Shown: positions 48,355 through 57,606 of the stretch, in pieces
Position numbering within the stretch: position 1 is the stretch's first letter
How the letters are laid out: every line of letters begins with the position of its first letter
Assembly: GCF_008271805.1 (NCBI RefSeq)
Contig: NZ_VSRY01000167.1
Location: forward strand, 66,900 to 130,899
Reading direction: 5' to 3'
Length of the DNA: 64,000 nucleotides
Source: Streptomyces sp. TRM49041
Lineage (GTDB): Bacteria > Actinomycetota > Actinomycetes > Streptomycetales > Streptomycetaceae
The notes under the pieces: model-generated
Seen by the model: only the letters and a program-made list of their open reading frames with translations
The model's database searches: none
Told to the model about the DNA's origin: nothing
Position numbers and translations under genes: made by a program

Positions 48355-49496
48355 GGGTCCCCGCTCCGAGGATTCCCTTCAGGACGATGCCCGCGGGGCG
48401 CGCGACCGCCGTCGCGCTGGTGCTCGCGCTGCTCGCGGCGGCCGCCGTCGCGCTGTGGCCGAGCTCGCCGAAGACCCGGGTCACGGCGTACTTCCCGCGT
48501 ACGGTCGGCATCTACCCCGGGTCCGACGTCCGGGTCCTGGGCGTGCGGATCGGCGAGGTGAGGACGATCACCCCGGAGGGCGACCGGGTCCGGGTCGAGC
48601 TGGAGTACGAGGGCCACCGCAAGGTCCCGGCGGACGCCCGGGCCGCGATCATCAACTCCTCTGTCGTCAGCGACCGTTACCTCCAGCTGCTCCCCGTGTA
48701 CCGGGGCGGCGCGGCCATGAAGAGCGGCGCGGTCATCCCCGAGCACCGCACGGCCGTGCCGGTCGAGCTGGACCGGGTCTTCGACAGCCTCCGTACGACG
48801 GCGGACGCGCTCGGCCCGAAGGGCGCCAACAAGGACGGCTCGCTGTCCCGGCTCCTCGCGGTGAGCGCGGACAACCTCCAGGGCCAGGGCGTGAAGCTCC
48901 ACCAGACGGTGGAGGACCTGTCCCAGGCGGTCACCACCCTGTCGGACGGCCGGCAGGACCTGTTCGGGACCGTACGGAACCTCCAGGTGTTCACGGCCGC
49001 CCTGTCGGCGGACGACGCGGCGATCCGGTCGTTCAACAGCAATCTCGCGAAGGTCGCCGAGCAGCTCTCCGGGGAGCGCGAGGACCTGGCCGCGGCCATC
49101 ACGCACCTGGCGTCCGCGCTCGCCGACGTCTCCCAGTTCGTCAGGGGCAACGAGAAGGCGCTGACGGCCGACGTCAAGGGCCTCAGCAAGGTCACGCGGG
49201 TCCTCGTCACCCAGCGGGCGGCCCTCGCCGAACTCATGGACGTGGCGCCCGCCGGGCTCTCCAACCTGCAGAACGCCTACAACCCGGAGTCCGGCACGCT
49301 CGACACACGCAGCAACCCCGACCACCCGCAGGACCCGGCCGCCCTGCTCTGCTCCCTGCTCAGGACTGCGGGCGAGAAGGCGGACTGCGAGGACCTGAAG
49401 ACCGTGTTCGACGCCCTGCCGAAGCAGCCGGCGCCCGCCGCCGGGACCGCGTCGACGGACAGGACGCTCGGCGGAATCCTGGAGGCCCGCACATGA
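48351..49496 (+). CDS. Mce family protein (MceD position)
   Basis: A 381-residue Mce protein: basic N-terminus, membrane helix (about 15-38, ATAVALVLALLAAAAVALW), MCE domain (VTAYFPRTVGIYPGSDVRVL, GVRIGEVRTITPEGDRVRVE), long helical stalk and a C-terminus with paired cysteines (ALLCSLLRTAGEKADCEDL). Overlaps MceC and MceE by ATGA. Confidence 0.92.
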   Translation: MRVPAPRIPFRTMPAGRATAVALVLALLAAAAVALWPSSPKTRVTAYFPRTVGIYPGSDVRVLGVRIGEVRTITPEGDRVRVELEYEGHRKVPADARAAIINSSVVSDRYLQLLPVYRGGAAMKSGAVIPEHRTAVPVELDRVFDSLRTTADALGPKGANKDGSLSRLLAVSADNLQGQGVKLHQTVEDLSQAVTTLSDGRQDLFGTVRNLQVFTAALSADDAAIRSFNSNLAKVAEQLSGEREDLAAAITHLASALADVSQFVRGNEKALTADVKGLSKVTRVLVTQRAALAELMDVAPAGLSNLQNAYNPESGTLDTRSNPDHPQDPAALLCSLLRTAGEKADCEDLKTVFDALPKQPAPAAGTASTDRTLGGILEART

Positions 49497-50830
49497 GCCG
49501 CGCAAGGACCTCGTACCGGAGGACGGCCGCCTGCACGGCGGTCGCCACTCTCCTCCTGACGGGCTGTGAGTTCAACGGCCTGTACGACGTGGAGCTGCCC
49601 GGCGGCGCGGCCGCCGACGGCGCCGCGTACCACGTGACGGTGCACTTCAGGGACGTACTCGACCTCGTACCGCAGTCGACGGTGAAGGTGAACAACGTGA
49701 CCGTCGGCGCCGTCGAGAAGGTCGAGCTGGACGGCTGGCACGCGCGCGTACGGCTGCGGATCTCCGACGACGTGAAGCTGCCCGCCAACGCGGTCGCCGG
49801 TCTGCGGCAGACCAGCATGCTCGGTGAGAAGTACGTGGCGCTTGAGCTGCCGACGGACGTGGCGCCGGCCGGGCGGCTCACCGAGGGGGCGGTGATCCCG
49901 CTCGCCCGCAGCGGCCGCAACCCGGAGATCGAGGAGGTCCTCTCGGCGCTGTCGGCGCTGCTCAACGGCGGCGGCGTGGCCCAGCTGAAGACCATCACGG
50001 TCGAGCTGAACAAGGCGCTGGCGGGCCGCGAGAACCGGGTCAAGTCCCTGCTCTCCGAGCTCGACACGTTCATCGGCGGCCTCGACCGGCAGCGTGCCGA
50101 CATCGTGCGCGCGCTGGAGGGCGTCGACAAGCTGTCCGCCACGCTCAGCCGCGAGAAGGACACCATCGGCAAGGCCGTCGACACCATGCCGGCGGCGCTG
50201 AAGGTGCTGGCCGACCAGCGGAAGAAGCTCACGGCGATGCTCACCTCGCTGTCGGAGCTGGGCAGCACCGGAACCCGCGTGATCAACGCCTCGCGCGACG
50301 ACGTGATCGCCAACCTGCGCAGCCTCCAGCCGATCCTGGAGCAGCTGAACAAGGCGGGCGACGACCTCCCCAACGCGCTGGAGCTGCTCACCACCTACCC
50401 GTTCCCGCGCAATGTCACGGACGCCATCAAGGGCGACTATGTGAACCTCAAGGTCACCGCGGATCTGGACTTCGACAGCATCTACGGCAACCTGCTGGGC
50501 GACCCGCCCGCGAAGCCGCCGAAGCTGCCGACCCCGCCGGTCCCGTCCGTCCCGCCCGTCCCGGGTCTCCCGTCCACGCCGTCGGCCCCGTCCGTCCCGC
50601 CGATCCCGGGCGCCTCGGAGCCGCCGGGGGTGCCGGGGGTGCCGGGCGGCGGACCGGCGCCGTCGGAGTCGCCGAAGCTGTGCCCGCCGCTGTGCGACGG
50701 CACGCAGGCGTCGTACGAGGGCTGGGCCGGAGGCACGGCCGGCAGCCGGACCGGGGGCGGCGCCGACCGGAACCGGCAGGGGATCGACATCTCGCTGGCG
50801 GAACTGCTGCTGAAGGGACTGGGGTTGTGA
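49493..50830 (+). CDS. Mce family lipoprotein (MceE position)
   Basis: A 445-residue Mce lipoprotein: signal peptide with lipobox LTGC (C25), then the MCE domain (VTVHFRDVLDLVPQSTVKVN, NVTVGAVEKVELDGWHARVR) and stalk. The C-terminal 90 residues are Pro-rich (PPKLPTPPVPSVPPVPGLPS) with a cysteine pair (KLCPPLCDG). In actinobacterial mce operons the fifth Mce protein is typically the lipoprotein, as here. Its stop overlaps the MceF start (GTGA). Confidence 0.92.
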   Translation: MSRARTSYRRTAACTAVATLLLTGCEFNGLYDVELPGGAAADGAAYHVTVHFRDVLDLVPQSTVKVNNVTVGAVEKVELDGWHARVRLRISDDVKLPANAVAGLRQTSMLGEKYVALELPTDVAPAGRLTEGAVIPLARSGRNPEIEEVLSALSALLNGGGVAQLKTITVELNKALAGRENRVKSLLSELDTFIGGLDRQRADIVRALEGVDKLSATLSREKDTIGKAVDTMPAALKVLADQRKKLTAMLTSLSELGSTGTRVINASRDDVIANLRSLQPILEQLNKAGDDLPNALELLTTYPFPRNVTDAIKGDYVNLKVTADLDFDSIYGNLLGDPPAKPPKLPTPPVPSVPPVPGLPSTPSAPSVPPIPGASEPPGVPGVPGGGPAPSESPKLCPPLCDGTQASYEGWAGGTAGSRTGGGADRNRQGIDISLAELLLKGLGL

Positions 50831-52026
50831 TCACCCGCACGGTCAAGGCCCAGCTGGTCGCCTTCGCCACCGTCACGGCGGTCGGCGTGTCGTACGTCGC
50901 CGCCCAGTACACCGGGCTCGTCGACCGGGTCCTGGACCGCGGCTACACGGTCCGGGCCGAGTTCGGCGACTCCGGCGGCATCTACTCGGGCGCGGAGGTC
51001 ACATACCGGGGCGTGCCGGTCGGCCGCGTCGGGGAGCTGCGCCTCTCCGGCGCCAAGGGCGTGTCCGTCGAGCTCCGGCTGGAGGACGGCCCGCGCATCC
51101 CGGCCGACACGGTCGCGGTGGTGGCCAACCGCTCGGCGGTCGGCGAGCAGTACGTGGACCTTCAGCCGCGTACCCGGAGCGGTCCGTACCTGCGTGACGG
51201 CCAGACCATCCCGCGCGGCAGCACCCGGGCCCCGGTGCCGACGACGGAGCTGATCCTCAGCATGGACCGACTGGTGAAGTCGGTGGACCGGGACGACCTG
51301 ACGGTCACGGTGGACGAGCTGGGCGCCGCCTTCGCCGGTACGGGCCCGCACCTGAGCCGGCTGGTGGACTCGGGCAACGCCCTGATCGCGTCGGCGACGG
51401 ACGCGCTGCCGCAGACAGTGGCGCTGATCGAGGACTCGAAGACCGTCTTGAAGACCCAGACGGACCAGGGCTCCGCGATCAAGTCCTTCTCGCGCGACCT
51501 GGCGGACCTCACCGCCCGGTTGAAGGCGAGCGACGGCGACCTGCGCGCCCTGCTGAAGAACGGCACGTCGGCCTCGCGGGAGCTGAACACCCTCTTCGAG
51601 AACAACGAGCCGCACCTCCCGGTGCTGCTCGGCAATCTGATCAGCGGCGGTCAGATCACCGTCGCCCGGCTGCCCGGGGTCGAGCAGACGCTGGTCACCT
51701 TCCCGGTGGTCGTCGCGGGCAGCTACACCGTGATCCCCGGGGACGGCACGACCCACTTCGGCATGGTCGTGAACTCCGACGACCCGCCGGCCTGCCGCCA
51801 GGGCTACGGCACCCAGCGGCGCGACCCCGCGGACACCTCGGACCGCCCGGCCAACACCGGCGCCCGCTGCACTGCACCGCGCGGCGGCGAGACGTCGGTC
51901 CGCGGCGCCCAGAACGTCCCGGGCGCAGGCCCGGTCAAGCCCGTCCGGATCGGTTCGACCGGCGGAGAACAGACCGTGTTCGGAAAGGACTCGTGGCAAT
52001 GGCTGCTCGTTGGCCCCATGGCATAG
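50827..52026 (+). CDS. Mce family protein (MceF position)
   Basis: A 399-residue Mce protein: N-terminal membrane segment (about 8-28), MCE domain (VRAEFGDSGGIYSGAEVTYR, GVPVGRVGELRLSGAKGVSV), helical stalk, and a C-terminal domain with cysteines (DPPACRQGYG, GARCTAP). It overlaps the MceE stop at its start, and its last 28 bases overlap the first Mce-associated gene. Confidence 0.92.
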   Translation: MITRTVKAQLVAFATVTAVGVSYVAAQYTGLVDRVLDRGYTVRAEFGDSGGIYSGAEVTYRGVPVGRVGELRLSGAKGVSVELRLEDGPRIPADTVAVVANRSAVGEQYVDLQPRTRSGPYLRDGQTIPRGSTRAPVPTTELILSMDRLVKSVDRDDLTVTVDELGAAFAGTGPHLSRLVDSGNALIASATDALPQTVALIEDSKTVLKTQTDQGSAIKSFSRDLADLTARLKASDGDLRALLKNGTSASRELNTLFENNEPHLPVLLGNLISGGQITVARLPGVEQTLVTFPVVVAGSYTVIPGDGTTHFGMVVNSDDPPACRQGYGTQRRDPADTSDRPANTGARCTAPRGGETSVRGAQNVPGAGPVKPVRIGSTGGEQTVFGKDSWQWLLVGPMA

Positions 52027-52583
52027 GCGTGGGCATAGGCAGAGGCAAGAGCGCAGGCGAGAGCGAGAGCAAGGGCGCGGGCGCGAGTGCCGTCGAAGGA
52101 CCCGGACGGGGGAGGGCGCTCCGCATCGCGCTCGGGCTCGTGGCGGCGACGCTGGCGGCCACGACCGGCTGGCTGGGCACGGAGCGGTACGAGCGCGCCG
52201 AGGAGGCGGGCCGCGACCAGGACATCCTGGCGGCGGCCCGCCAGTCGGCGCTCAACTTCACCTCGCTCGACTACCGGCACTACGACCGGGACAGCAAGAA
52301 CGTGCTGAGCGGCGCGACCGGCGAGTTCGCCGAGCAGTTCTCGGCGCAGACCGCGGAGCTGACGAAGCTCGTGGCCACCAACAAGTCGGTCTCCGAGGGC
52401 CAGGTCCTGGAGGCGGGCATCGTCGAGTCCGACGAGCGCACGGCCCGCGTCCTGGTGGTCGCCGACAGCAAGGTCACCAACCTGTCGGCCCCGCAGGGCA
52501 CGTCCCGCAACTACCGGCTGCAGCTGGACCTGGTGTACGAGGGCGGGCGCTGGCTGACGTCGAACGTCGAGTTCGTCGGCTGA
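51999..52583 (+). CDS. Mce-associated membrane protein 1
   Basis: A 194-residue protein with one membrane helix (about 45-65, ALRIALGLVAATLAATTGWL) and an extracytoplasmic domain of the Mce-associated (Mas) type: DYRHYDRDSKNVLSGATGEF, RNYRLQLDLVYEGGRWLTSN. Such proteins stabilise the Mce complex in actinobacteria. The ATG at 51999 has GGAAAGGA nine bases upstream; a GTG six bases earlier is too close to it. The N-terminal 30 residues are Gly/Ser/Lys repeats, encoded in an alternating GGCATAGGC/GGCAGAGGC style stretch. Confidence 0.82.
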   Translation: MAARWPHGIGVGIGRGKSAGESESKGAGASAVEGPGRGRALRIALGLVAATLAATTGWLGTERYERAEEAGRDQDILAAARQSALNFTSLDYRHYDRDSKNVLSGATGEFAEQFSAQTAELTKLVATNKSVSEGQVLEAGIVESDERTARVLVVADSKVTNLSAPQGTSRNYRLQLDLVYEGGRWLTSNVEFVG

Positions 52584-52593
52584 CCGCCCTCCC

Positions 52594-52621
52594 GTACCGA
52601 GTACCGAGTACCGAGTACCGA
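52594..52621. repeat. Four 7-nt tandem repeats (GTACCGA)
   Basis: Four perfect copies of GTACCGA lie between the two Mce-associated genes, ending two bases before the AAGGAG ribosome site of the second. Slippage would change the spacing by 7 nt but not the reading frame of either gene. Confidence 0.9.
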
Positions 52622-52634
52622 GCAAGGAGCACAC

Positions 52635-53333
52635 GTGCCGAAGCCGATGAGCGTGGCAGCGGCCGCCCGAGCGGCGGCGAAACGAGCCGAGAGAGCACGC
52701 GTCACGGACACGCGGGACGCGCGGGAGGCCCAGCAGGAGGCACCGGAGGCCCAGGAGGCGCCGCGACGCACCCCGAGGTGGAAGCGCCCGACCACGAAGG
52801 ACCCGGGCAGGAATGCAGTACGCCGCCCCCGCCCCCGGCTCCTCACCGCGGCGCTGGCCGCCCTGGTGACGGCGGGCCTGGCCGCGACCACCGTCCTTGG
52901 CCTGGAGTACCGCGACGCGCGGCGCACGGACGAGGCGCGTACGGCGGCGACGGCGGCGGCACGGAAGGCGGCACCGGTCATCCTGTCGTACGACTACCGT
53001 CGTCTGGACCGGGACTTCGCGGCGGCCCGCGGCCATCTGACGGCGCCGTTCCTCGACGAGTACACGAAGACGACGAAGACGGTCGTGGCGCCGACCGCCG
53101 AGAAGTACCAGGGCGTGGTGAAGGCCACGGTGGCGAAGCCCGCGGCCGGCGACACGACCCCGGCGGTCTCGGTCGTGCGGGCGTCGCCGGACCGGGCGGT
53201 GGTGCTGCTCTTCATGAACCAGGTCACCACCAGCACCCAGGTGTCCGTCCCGCGCGTCGACCTGAACCGGGTCCGGATGACCCTGGTCCGTACCGACAAG
53301 GGGTGGAAGGTCGGCGCGGTCGACGCGCTGTGA
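52635..53333 (+). CDS. Mce-associated membrane protein 2
   Basis: A 232-residue paralogue of the preceding gene: Lys/Arg/Ala-rich cytoplasmic N-terminus (about 70 residues), one membrane helix (about 72-92) and the Mas-type domain (VILSYDYRRLDRDFAAARGH, VRMTLVRTDKGWKVGAVDAL). It is the last gene of the mce operon; GTG at 52635 has AAGGAG six bases upstream. Confidence 0.82.
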   Translation: MPKPMSVAAAARAAAKRAERARVTDTRDAREAQQEAPEAQEAPRRTPRWKRPTTKDPGRNAVRRPRPRLLTAALAALVTAGLAATTVLGLEYRDARRTDEARTAATAAARKAAPVILSYDYRRLDRDFAAARGHLTAPFLDEYTKTTKTVVAPTAEKYQGVVKATVAKPAAGDTTPAVSVVRASPDRAVVLLFMNQVTTSTQVSVPRVDLNRVRMTLVRTDKGWKVGAVDAL

Positions 53334-53490
53334 CGGACGGCCTCAAGGCGCGGTCAGGGCGTGACGGACGGCCGGTGGCGAGCGCCAGAGCCCCGGCGCC
53401 CCTGTGACTCTCGCAACATGCAGAACATGATCAATATGAAGATATTCTCTGGTCCTGCAGAGCAATGCGACAGAGGAAGCAGCCCACTCG

Positions 53491-54306
53491 ATGAGCCAGT
53501 CGTCCGATCCCCACCCCGCGGTCGGCTCCGGCACACCCGGGCTGCTGCGCACCTGGCGAGCGCAGGCCGGGCGGCGGCTGGGCCTCGGCAAGGCTCTCAC
53601 GCAGGCCGATGCGGCCAAGCGGATGGGCGTCAGCGAGCGGTGGTACCGCGACATGGAGCGCGGCGCCGAAGTGCGGCTGACCCCACAGCTCCTGGAGCGT
53701 CTGAGCGAGGTGCTGGTCCTGGACCAGGACGAGCAGATGGCGCTCCGCCACATCGCCTTCGGCAGCGCGTCCTCGGGATTCGAGGACGACCTGTCGGGCT
53801 TCGAGTCGCTGCGTGAGCTCCTGGAGCTCCAGCTTCCGCACCCCGCCTATCTGAGCGACTCTCAGTGGGACATCGTCGGCGCCAACGAGACCATGGCCGA
53901 GTGGTTCCCCTGGGTACGGCAGCCGGGGGCGAACCTCCTGCGCTGGGTGCTGACCACCGATCAGGCGCGGGAGCAGCTGCTCGACTGGGTGGAGCACGCC
54001 AAGCAGTACCTGTCCCTGCTCCGGTTCGCCCAGGCCCGCAACCCGCGGAACCACACCCTGGCCCGGCTCGCCGACGAGGTGTTGAGCGACCCCGACTGCC
54101 GGCGGCTGCACGACGAGGACCCGAAGGTCGTCGCCTACCGTGACGGCCACCATTTCCGCCTGCGGCTGCCGCGGTTCGGCGACGAGGTGCTCCAGGTCGT
54201 CTCGCGGGTGCTGATCCCTTCGTACCGGCAGGACTCGCGCTTCGTCGTCATCACCCGCACCGACGGGGGCAGCCCGCGCGGGGGCAGCCCGCGCGGGGGC
54301 CTGTAG
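53491..54306 (+). CDS. XRE-family regulator with MmyB-like ligand domain
   Basis: A 271-residue protein: helix-turn-helix (about 18-75, LTQADAAKRMGVSERWYRDMERG) and a C-terminal MmyB-like sensing domain (about 110-255, WDIVGANETMAEWFPWVRQP). MmyB-type proteins control secondary metabolism, and many bind fatty acid-like ligands. The C-terminus is a short repeat (GGSPRGGSPRGGL) from a duplicated GGCAGCCCGCGCGGG. The 80 bp upstream are AT-rich for this genome (AATATGAAGATATTCT), a likely promoter. Convergent with the LysE gene; probable regulator of the cluster to 59839. Confidence 0.87.
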   Translation: MSQSSDPHPAVGSGTPGLLRTWRAQAGRRLGLGKALTQADAAKRMGVSERWYRDMERGAEVRLTPQLLERLSEVLVLDQDEQMALRHIAFGSASSGFEDDLSGFESLRELLELQLPHPAYLSDSQWDIVGANETMAEWFPWVRQPGANLLRWVLTTDQAREQLLDWVEHAKQYLSLLRFAQARNPRNHTLARLADEVLSDPDCRRLHDEDPKVVAYRDGHHFRLRLPRFGDEVLQVVSRVLIPSYRQDSRFVVITRTDGGSPRGGSPRGGL

Positions 54307-54308
54307 GG

Positions 54309-54959
54309 CTACTGGCCCGAGAGGGCGAGCAGCAGTCCGAAGCCGACGAGCGCGGTACCGGTGGCACGGTCCATGCCGAGCTGCACCTTCGCCCGCTGGA
54401 GCCATCGGCGGGCCAGGACGGTCCCGTAGATGAGCAGCGTGAACCAGACCACGCCCAACAGCACATGGATGAACGACAGCGCGAGGCCCATCCCCAGGGG
54501 TGACGCGCCGTCCGGGATGAACTGAGGCAGCATCGCGACGTAGAAGACGCCGACCTTGGGGTTGAGCAGGTTGGTGGTCATTCCCCGGCGCCAGGCGCGC
54601 ACCGGGGGCTCGGCGGCCGCGGCGCTGGACCACGCACCGTCCTGCGCGGCGCCGTCGGCCCGGTCGCGGCGGAAGGTCTTCCACACCATGGTGGCGCCCA
54701 TCCACACCAGGTAGGCCGCACCGGCGAGACGCAGGACGGTGTAGGCCGTGGGCGACGTGGTCACCAGCACCGAGATGCCCAGTGCGGCGGCGACACCCCA
54801 GGAGGCGGCGCCCGTGCTGATGCCGAGGACGGTGGCGAAGGCGTGGCGTCTGCCCTGGACCACGGAGGCGCGCAGCACCAGCGCGGTGTCCGGCCCCGGG
54901 GCCACCATCAGCATCGTCGCCACGATCAGGAAAGAGCCTATGGCGGAGAGCGTGTTCAC
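54309..54959 (-). CDS. LysE-family exporter
   Basis: A 216-residue polytopic protein with the LysE/RhtB pattern: FLIVATMLMVAPGPDTALVL, TNLLNPKVGVFYVAMLPQFI, about six helices. It is the last gene of the minus-strand unit GNAT-reductase-LysE, overlapping the reductase stop (ATGA), so it is translated with it and could export the pathway product or an amino-acid precursor. A second LysE-type gene at 37748 belongs to a different unit. Confidence 0.9.
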   Translation of the reverse strand: MNTLSAIGSFLIVATMLMVAPGPDTALVLRASVVQGRRHAFATVLGISTGAASWGVAAALGISVLVTTSPTAYTVLRLAGAAYLVWMGATMVWKTFRRDRADGAAQDGAWSSAAAAEPPVRAWRRGMTTNLLNPKVGVFYVAMLPQFIPDGASPLGMGLALSFIHVLLGVVWFTLLIYGTVLARRWLQRAKVQLGMDRATGTALVGFGLLLALSGQ

Positions 54960-55939
54960 AGGTCCAGTACGAGCTTTCCGGACCGGGAGCGGCCCACGCA
55001 GATCATCATCGTGTCACCGGCCTCCCGCTCCTCGTCGGTGAGCAGGGTGTCACGGTGGAGGGGCGTCCCCTCCAGAACCGTCGTCTCGCACGTGCCGCAG
55101 TAGCCCTCCTCGCAGGAGGAGGGGATACCGGGCACGGCCTCGCGCACCACCGAGAGGACGCTCCGGTCCGGGGGAACCGTCAGAGAGCATCCGGTACGGC
55201 GCAGCTCGACCACGAACGTCTCGGTGTCCCCGGCCTCCTCTCCCGCGGCGGGGGACTCCTCCGCGGCGCCGAAGCGCTCGAGGTGCAGCGCGCCTTCGGG
55301 CAGCCACCGGTCGCAGCGGTCCTCCACCGCCCTCAGCAGCCCCTCCGGCCCACAGCAGTAGACGGCGGCGCCGGCGGGCAGCCCCTGGAGTGCCTCGTCC
55401 AGGTCGGGAAGCCCCAGCCTGTCCTCGGGTATGAGGGTCGCCCGGCCACGGGACATCTCCTGGATCTCGTCCTGGTAGGCCATGGTGGCCAGGGAGCGCC
55501 CGCCGTAGAGCAGGGACCAGGTCGGGGAGTCCTCGCGTGCGGCGACCTCACGGACCATCGGGAGGATCGGCGTGATGCCGACACCGCCCGCGATGAACAC
55601 GTAGTGGTCCGCGTCGACGAGGGCGAAGCGGTTACGCGGTCCGGTGATCCGCAGGGTGGTGCCGACGAGCGGGGTGGAGTGGATCTCCGCCGAGCCGCCC
55701 CGGCCGTGCGGCTCGCGCAGCACCCCGATGCGGTACCGGGAGCGATCCCGCGGGTCACCGCAGAGCGAGTACTGGCGTATCAGACCCGAGGGGAGGGTCA
55801 CGTCGATGTGCGCGCCCGGCTCCCACTCGGGAAGGTCCTTGCCGTGGGGATCGACGAGGACCAGCCCCAGGACGCCTTCCGCCTCCCAGACGGCCTGGTG
55901 TACCAGTACGTCGCGTGACTGCTGTCGTGGGTGGCTCAT
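54956..55939 (-). CDS. Oxidoreductase with FAD/NAD(P) and 2Fe-2S domains (PDR/VanB type)
   Basis: A 327-residue electron-transfer protein of the phthalate dioxygenase reductase / VanB group. FMN/FAD-binding RQYSLC (55-60), NAD(P)-binding GGVGITP (118-124) and CGPEG (196-200), and a plant-type 2Fe-2S ferredoxin domain at the C-terminus with ligands C276, C281, C284 and C314. It moves electrons from NAD(P)H to an oxygenase. The diiron oxygenase at 56471-57490 lies two genes upstream in the same direction and is the obvious partner. It overlaps both neighbouring genes by ATGA. Confidence 0.92.
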   Translation of the reverse strand: MSHPRQQSRDVLVHQAVWEAEGVLGLVLVDPHGKDLPEWEPGAHIDVTLPSGLIRQYSLCGDPRDRSRYRIGVLREPHGRGGSAEIHSTPLVGTTLRITGPRNRFALVDADHYVFIAGGVGITPILPMVREVAAREDSPTWSLLYGGRSLATMAYQDEIQEMSRGRATLIPEDRLGLPDLDEALQGLPAGAAVYCCGPEGLLRAVEDRCDRWLPEGALHLERFGAAEESPAAGEEAGDTETFVVELRRTGCSLTVPPDRSVLSVVREAVPGIPSSCEEGYCGTCETTVLEGTPLHRDTLLTDEEREAGDTMMICVGRSRSGKLVLDL

Positions 55940-56430
55940 GGTCGGCTCAGCTCCGCGGTCCGGTGCCGGTGCAGCGGCAGGCTGTAGAGGCGCTCGGGGC
56001 CTTGGCCGGCCTGGTCGGGGCCGCGCAGCCAGCCCTCGGCCTCGAAGAGGCTGACGGCCTCGCGGCAGACGGGCCGGACCGCCAGGAAGATCTCCTCGTG
56101 TCCCGCCTCCGCGGCGCCGCGCACGGCCGCCCGCAGCAGCTCCCGGCCGACGCCCCGGCCACGCCGGTCGGGCCGTACACACAGGGTGGTGAGCCGGGGG
56201 CCCTTCGAGCCCTTCCCGTGGTGCGGGACGAGGGCCGCCGAGCCGACCACCTCGCCGCCCTCCTCCGCGACCAGATACACGGCGCCGGTACCGGTGGGCT
56301 CCCCGAACACCATCACCTCGGCGTCGGCGCCGGTCGGGTCGGCGGGAATTCCATATTCGCACAGCGATGAGAAGAGGATACGGCGGACGGCCTCACCATC
56401 CGCGGGGACGGCACGTCGAACATTTACCAC
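55936..56430 (-). CDS. GNAT-family N-acetyltransferase
   Basis: A 164-residue acetyltransferase with the acetyl-CoA loop LCVRPDRRGRGVGRELLRAA and VVGSAALVPHHGKG. It transfers acetyl (or another acyl) groups to an amine. GTG at 56430 is preferred because AGGAG ends seven bases upstream; the frame continues without a good site. It sits between the diiron oxygenase and the reductase in the minus-strand unit and overlaps the reductase start (ATGA). Substrate inferred to be a pathway intermediate. Confidence 0.88.
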   Translation of the reverse strand: MVNVRRAVPADGEAVRRILFSSLCEYGIPADPTGADAEVMVFGEPTGTGAVYLVAEEGGEVVGSAALVPHHGKGSKGPRLTTLCVRPDRRGRGVGRELLRAAVRGAAEAGHEEIFLAVRPVCREAVSLFEAEGWLRGPDQAGQGPERLYSLPLHRHRTAELSRP

Positions 56431-56470
56431 GGTGCTCTCCTGAAATATGGCGAAGGAATGGGATGTCGGC

Positions 56471-57490
56471 TCAGACCTGGTCGATGAGCCCGGCGGCCAG
56501 GAATGCGTCCCGGGTGGCCGGATCGTCCAGCACACCCACTCCCCTGAAGTAATGGATGGTGGCCAGTGCGGCTTCCCTGATGGTCTCGGCCACGACCTCT
56601 CGCGGATACGACTCGTGCACGATCTGGTCGATCTCCGACGCGCGGAAACCGGATTCGTGGAGTCCGTAGCTCATGGCACGGTAGTCCGGCTCCAGGAACG
56701 AGAAGATGAGCTCGGGAATCCAGGGACCGATGCGCCGCTGCTGGTCCCGGCTGAGGGCGGGCCAGACATACTCCAGCAGGCTGCTGAAATAGGCGTGGTG
56801 CTTGCCCTCGTCCTCCGCGTGGTCGGCGACCAGTTCGCGTACCGCCTTGGGCAGCCGTTCGTCACGGGGCAGATCGGCGAGCATGTTGGAGATCAACGTC
56901 TCGCTCACCACGGCGAAGATCAGTTCGTCGATGCCCCGCAGGTCCGGGTCCATGTGCCGGTGGACCCGGTCGAGACGCTCGATGAACTGGGGCAGCTCGG
57001 GCATGTGAGCCGGCACCCCGGTCTGCCGCTCGACCTGCTTGAGCATGTCGTAGGTGAACTGCGCGTGCCACGCCTCGTCCGTGCTGATCTTGAAAGCGTC
57101 CTCCTTCATCCTCTCGGGAAGATGAAGGCCGGCCCGGCCACGGCTGATCTGGGAACTGATCGGGATGACCGCCACCTGTTCCAGATCAACGGTGAAGTGG
57201 AGGTAGTGGAACAGACGGTGCACGAGAATCCGCTCCACGCACTCCTGACCACGCTCGGCGACCAGTGGGTGCGTGGCCACCGGGACGAACTCCGGCGGAA
57301 AGTACAAGCAGTGCTCGCCGCCGCCTTCGAGGACGCGCTGGGGCTTGGCGCGTACGCTCGCCCGCTCCTCCCAGCGGCCGAAACGACTCCGGTAGGAATC
57401 CGCTGCCACGGACTTCACACCCGTATGCAGCTGATTCTGTCCGTTCTGGTAGCGCACCATGTCGAGCCGCGCTGCATTGAAAAGGGGCAT
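56471..57490 (-). CDS. AurF-type diiron N-oxygenase
   Basis: A 339-residue helical protein. The iron ligands of AurF are found at near-identical spacing: E104 (DLEQVAV), E139 and H142 (DEAWHAQF), E197 (SETLISN), then H224, E228 and H231 in HAEDEGKH. AurF and CmlI use such a centre to oxidise aryl- or alkylamines to hydroxylamine, nitroso and nitro groups. ATG at 57490 is preferred, since GAGG precedes it and the 22 codons upstream lack a ribosome site. First gene of the minus-strand unit; divergent from MOSC-KS over paired operators. Its substrate is unknown. Confidence 0.85.
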   Translation of the reverse strand: MPLFNAARLDMVRYQNGQNQLHTGVKSVAADSYRSRFGRWEERASVRAKPQRVLEGGGEHCLYFPPEFVPVATHPLVAERGQECVERILVHRLFHYLHFTVDLEQVAVIPISSQISRGRAGLHLPERMKEDAFKISTDEAWHAQFTYDMLKQVERQTGVPAHMPELPQFIERLDRVHRHMDPDLRGIDELIFAVVSETLISNMLADLPRDERLPKAVRELVADHAEDEGKHHAYFSSLLEYVWPALSRDQQRRIGPWIPELIFSFLEPDYRAMSYGLHESGFRASEIDQIVHESYPREVVAETIREAALATIHYFRGVGVLDDPATRDAFLAAGLIDQV

Positions 57491-57606
57491 GCCAGGAAAG
57501 TCCTCGAAAGGTGATGGGCGGGAATGGCTGCCGGTGGCGACAGAGTCACGCAGCACCGGTACCGGCCGTGCCGGATCGAGTATTGAGTTCAGCCATTTTC
57601 GTTGTC

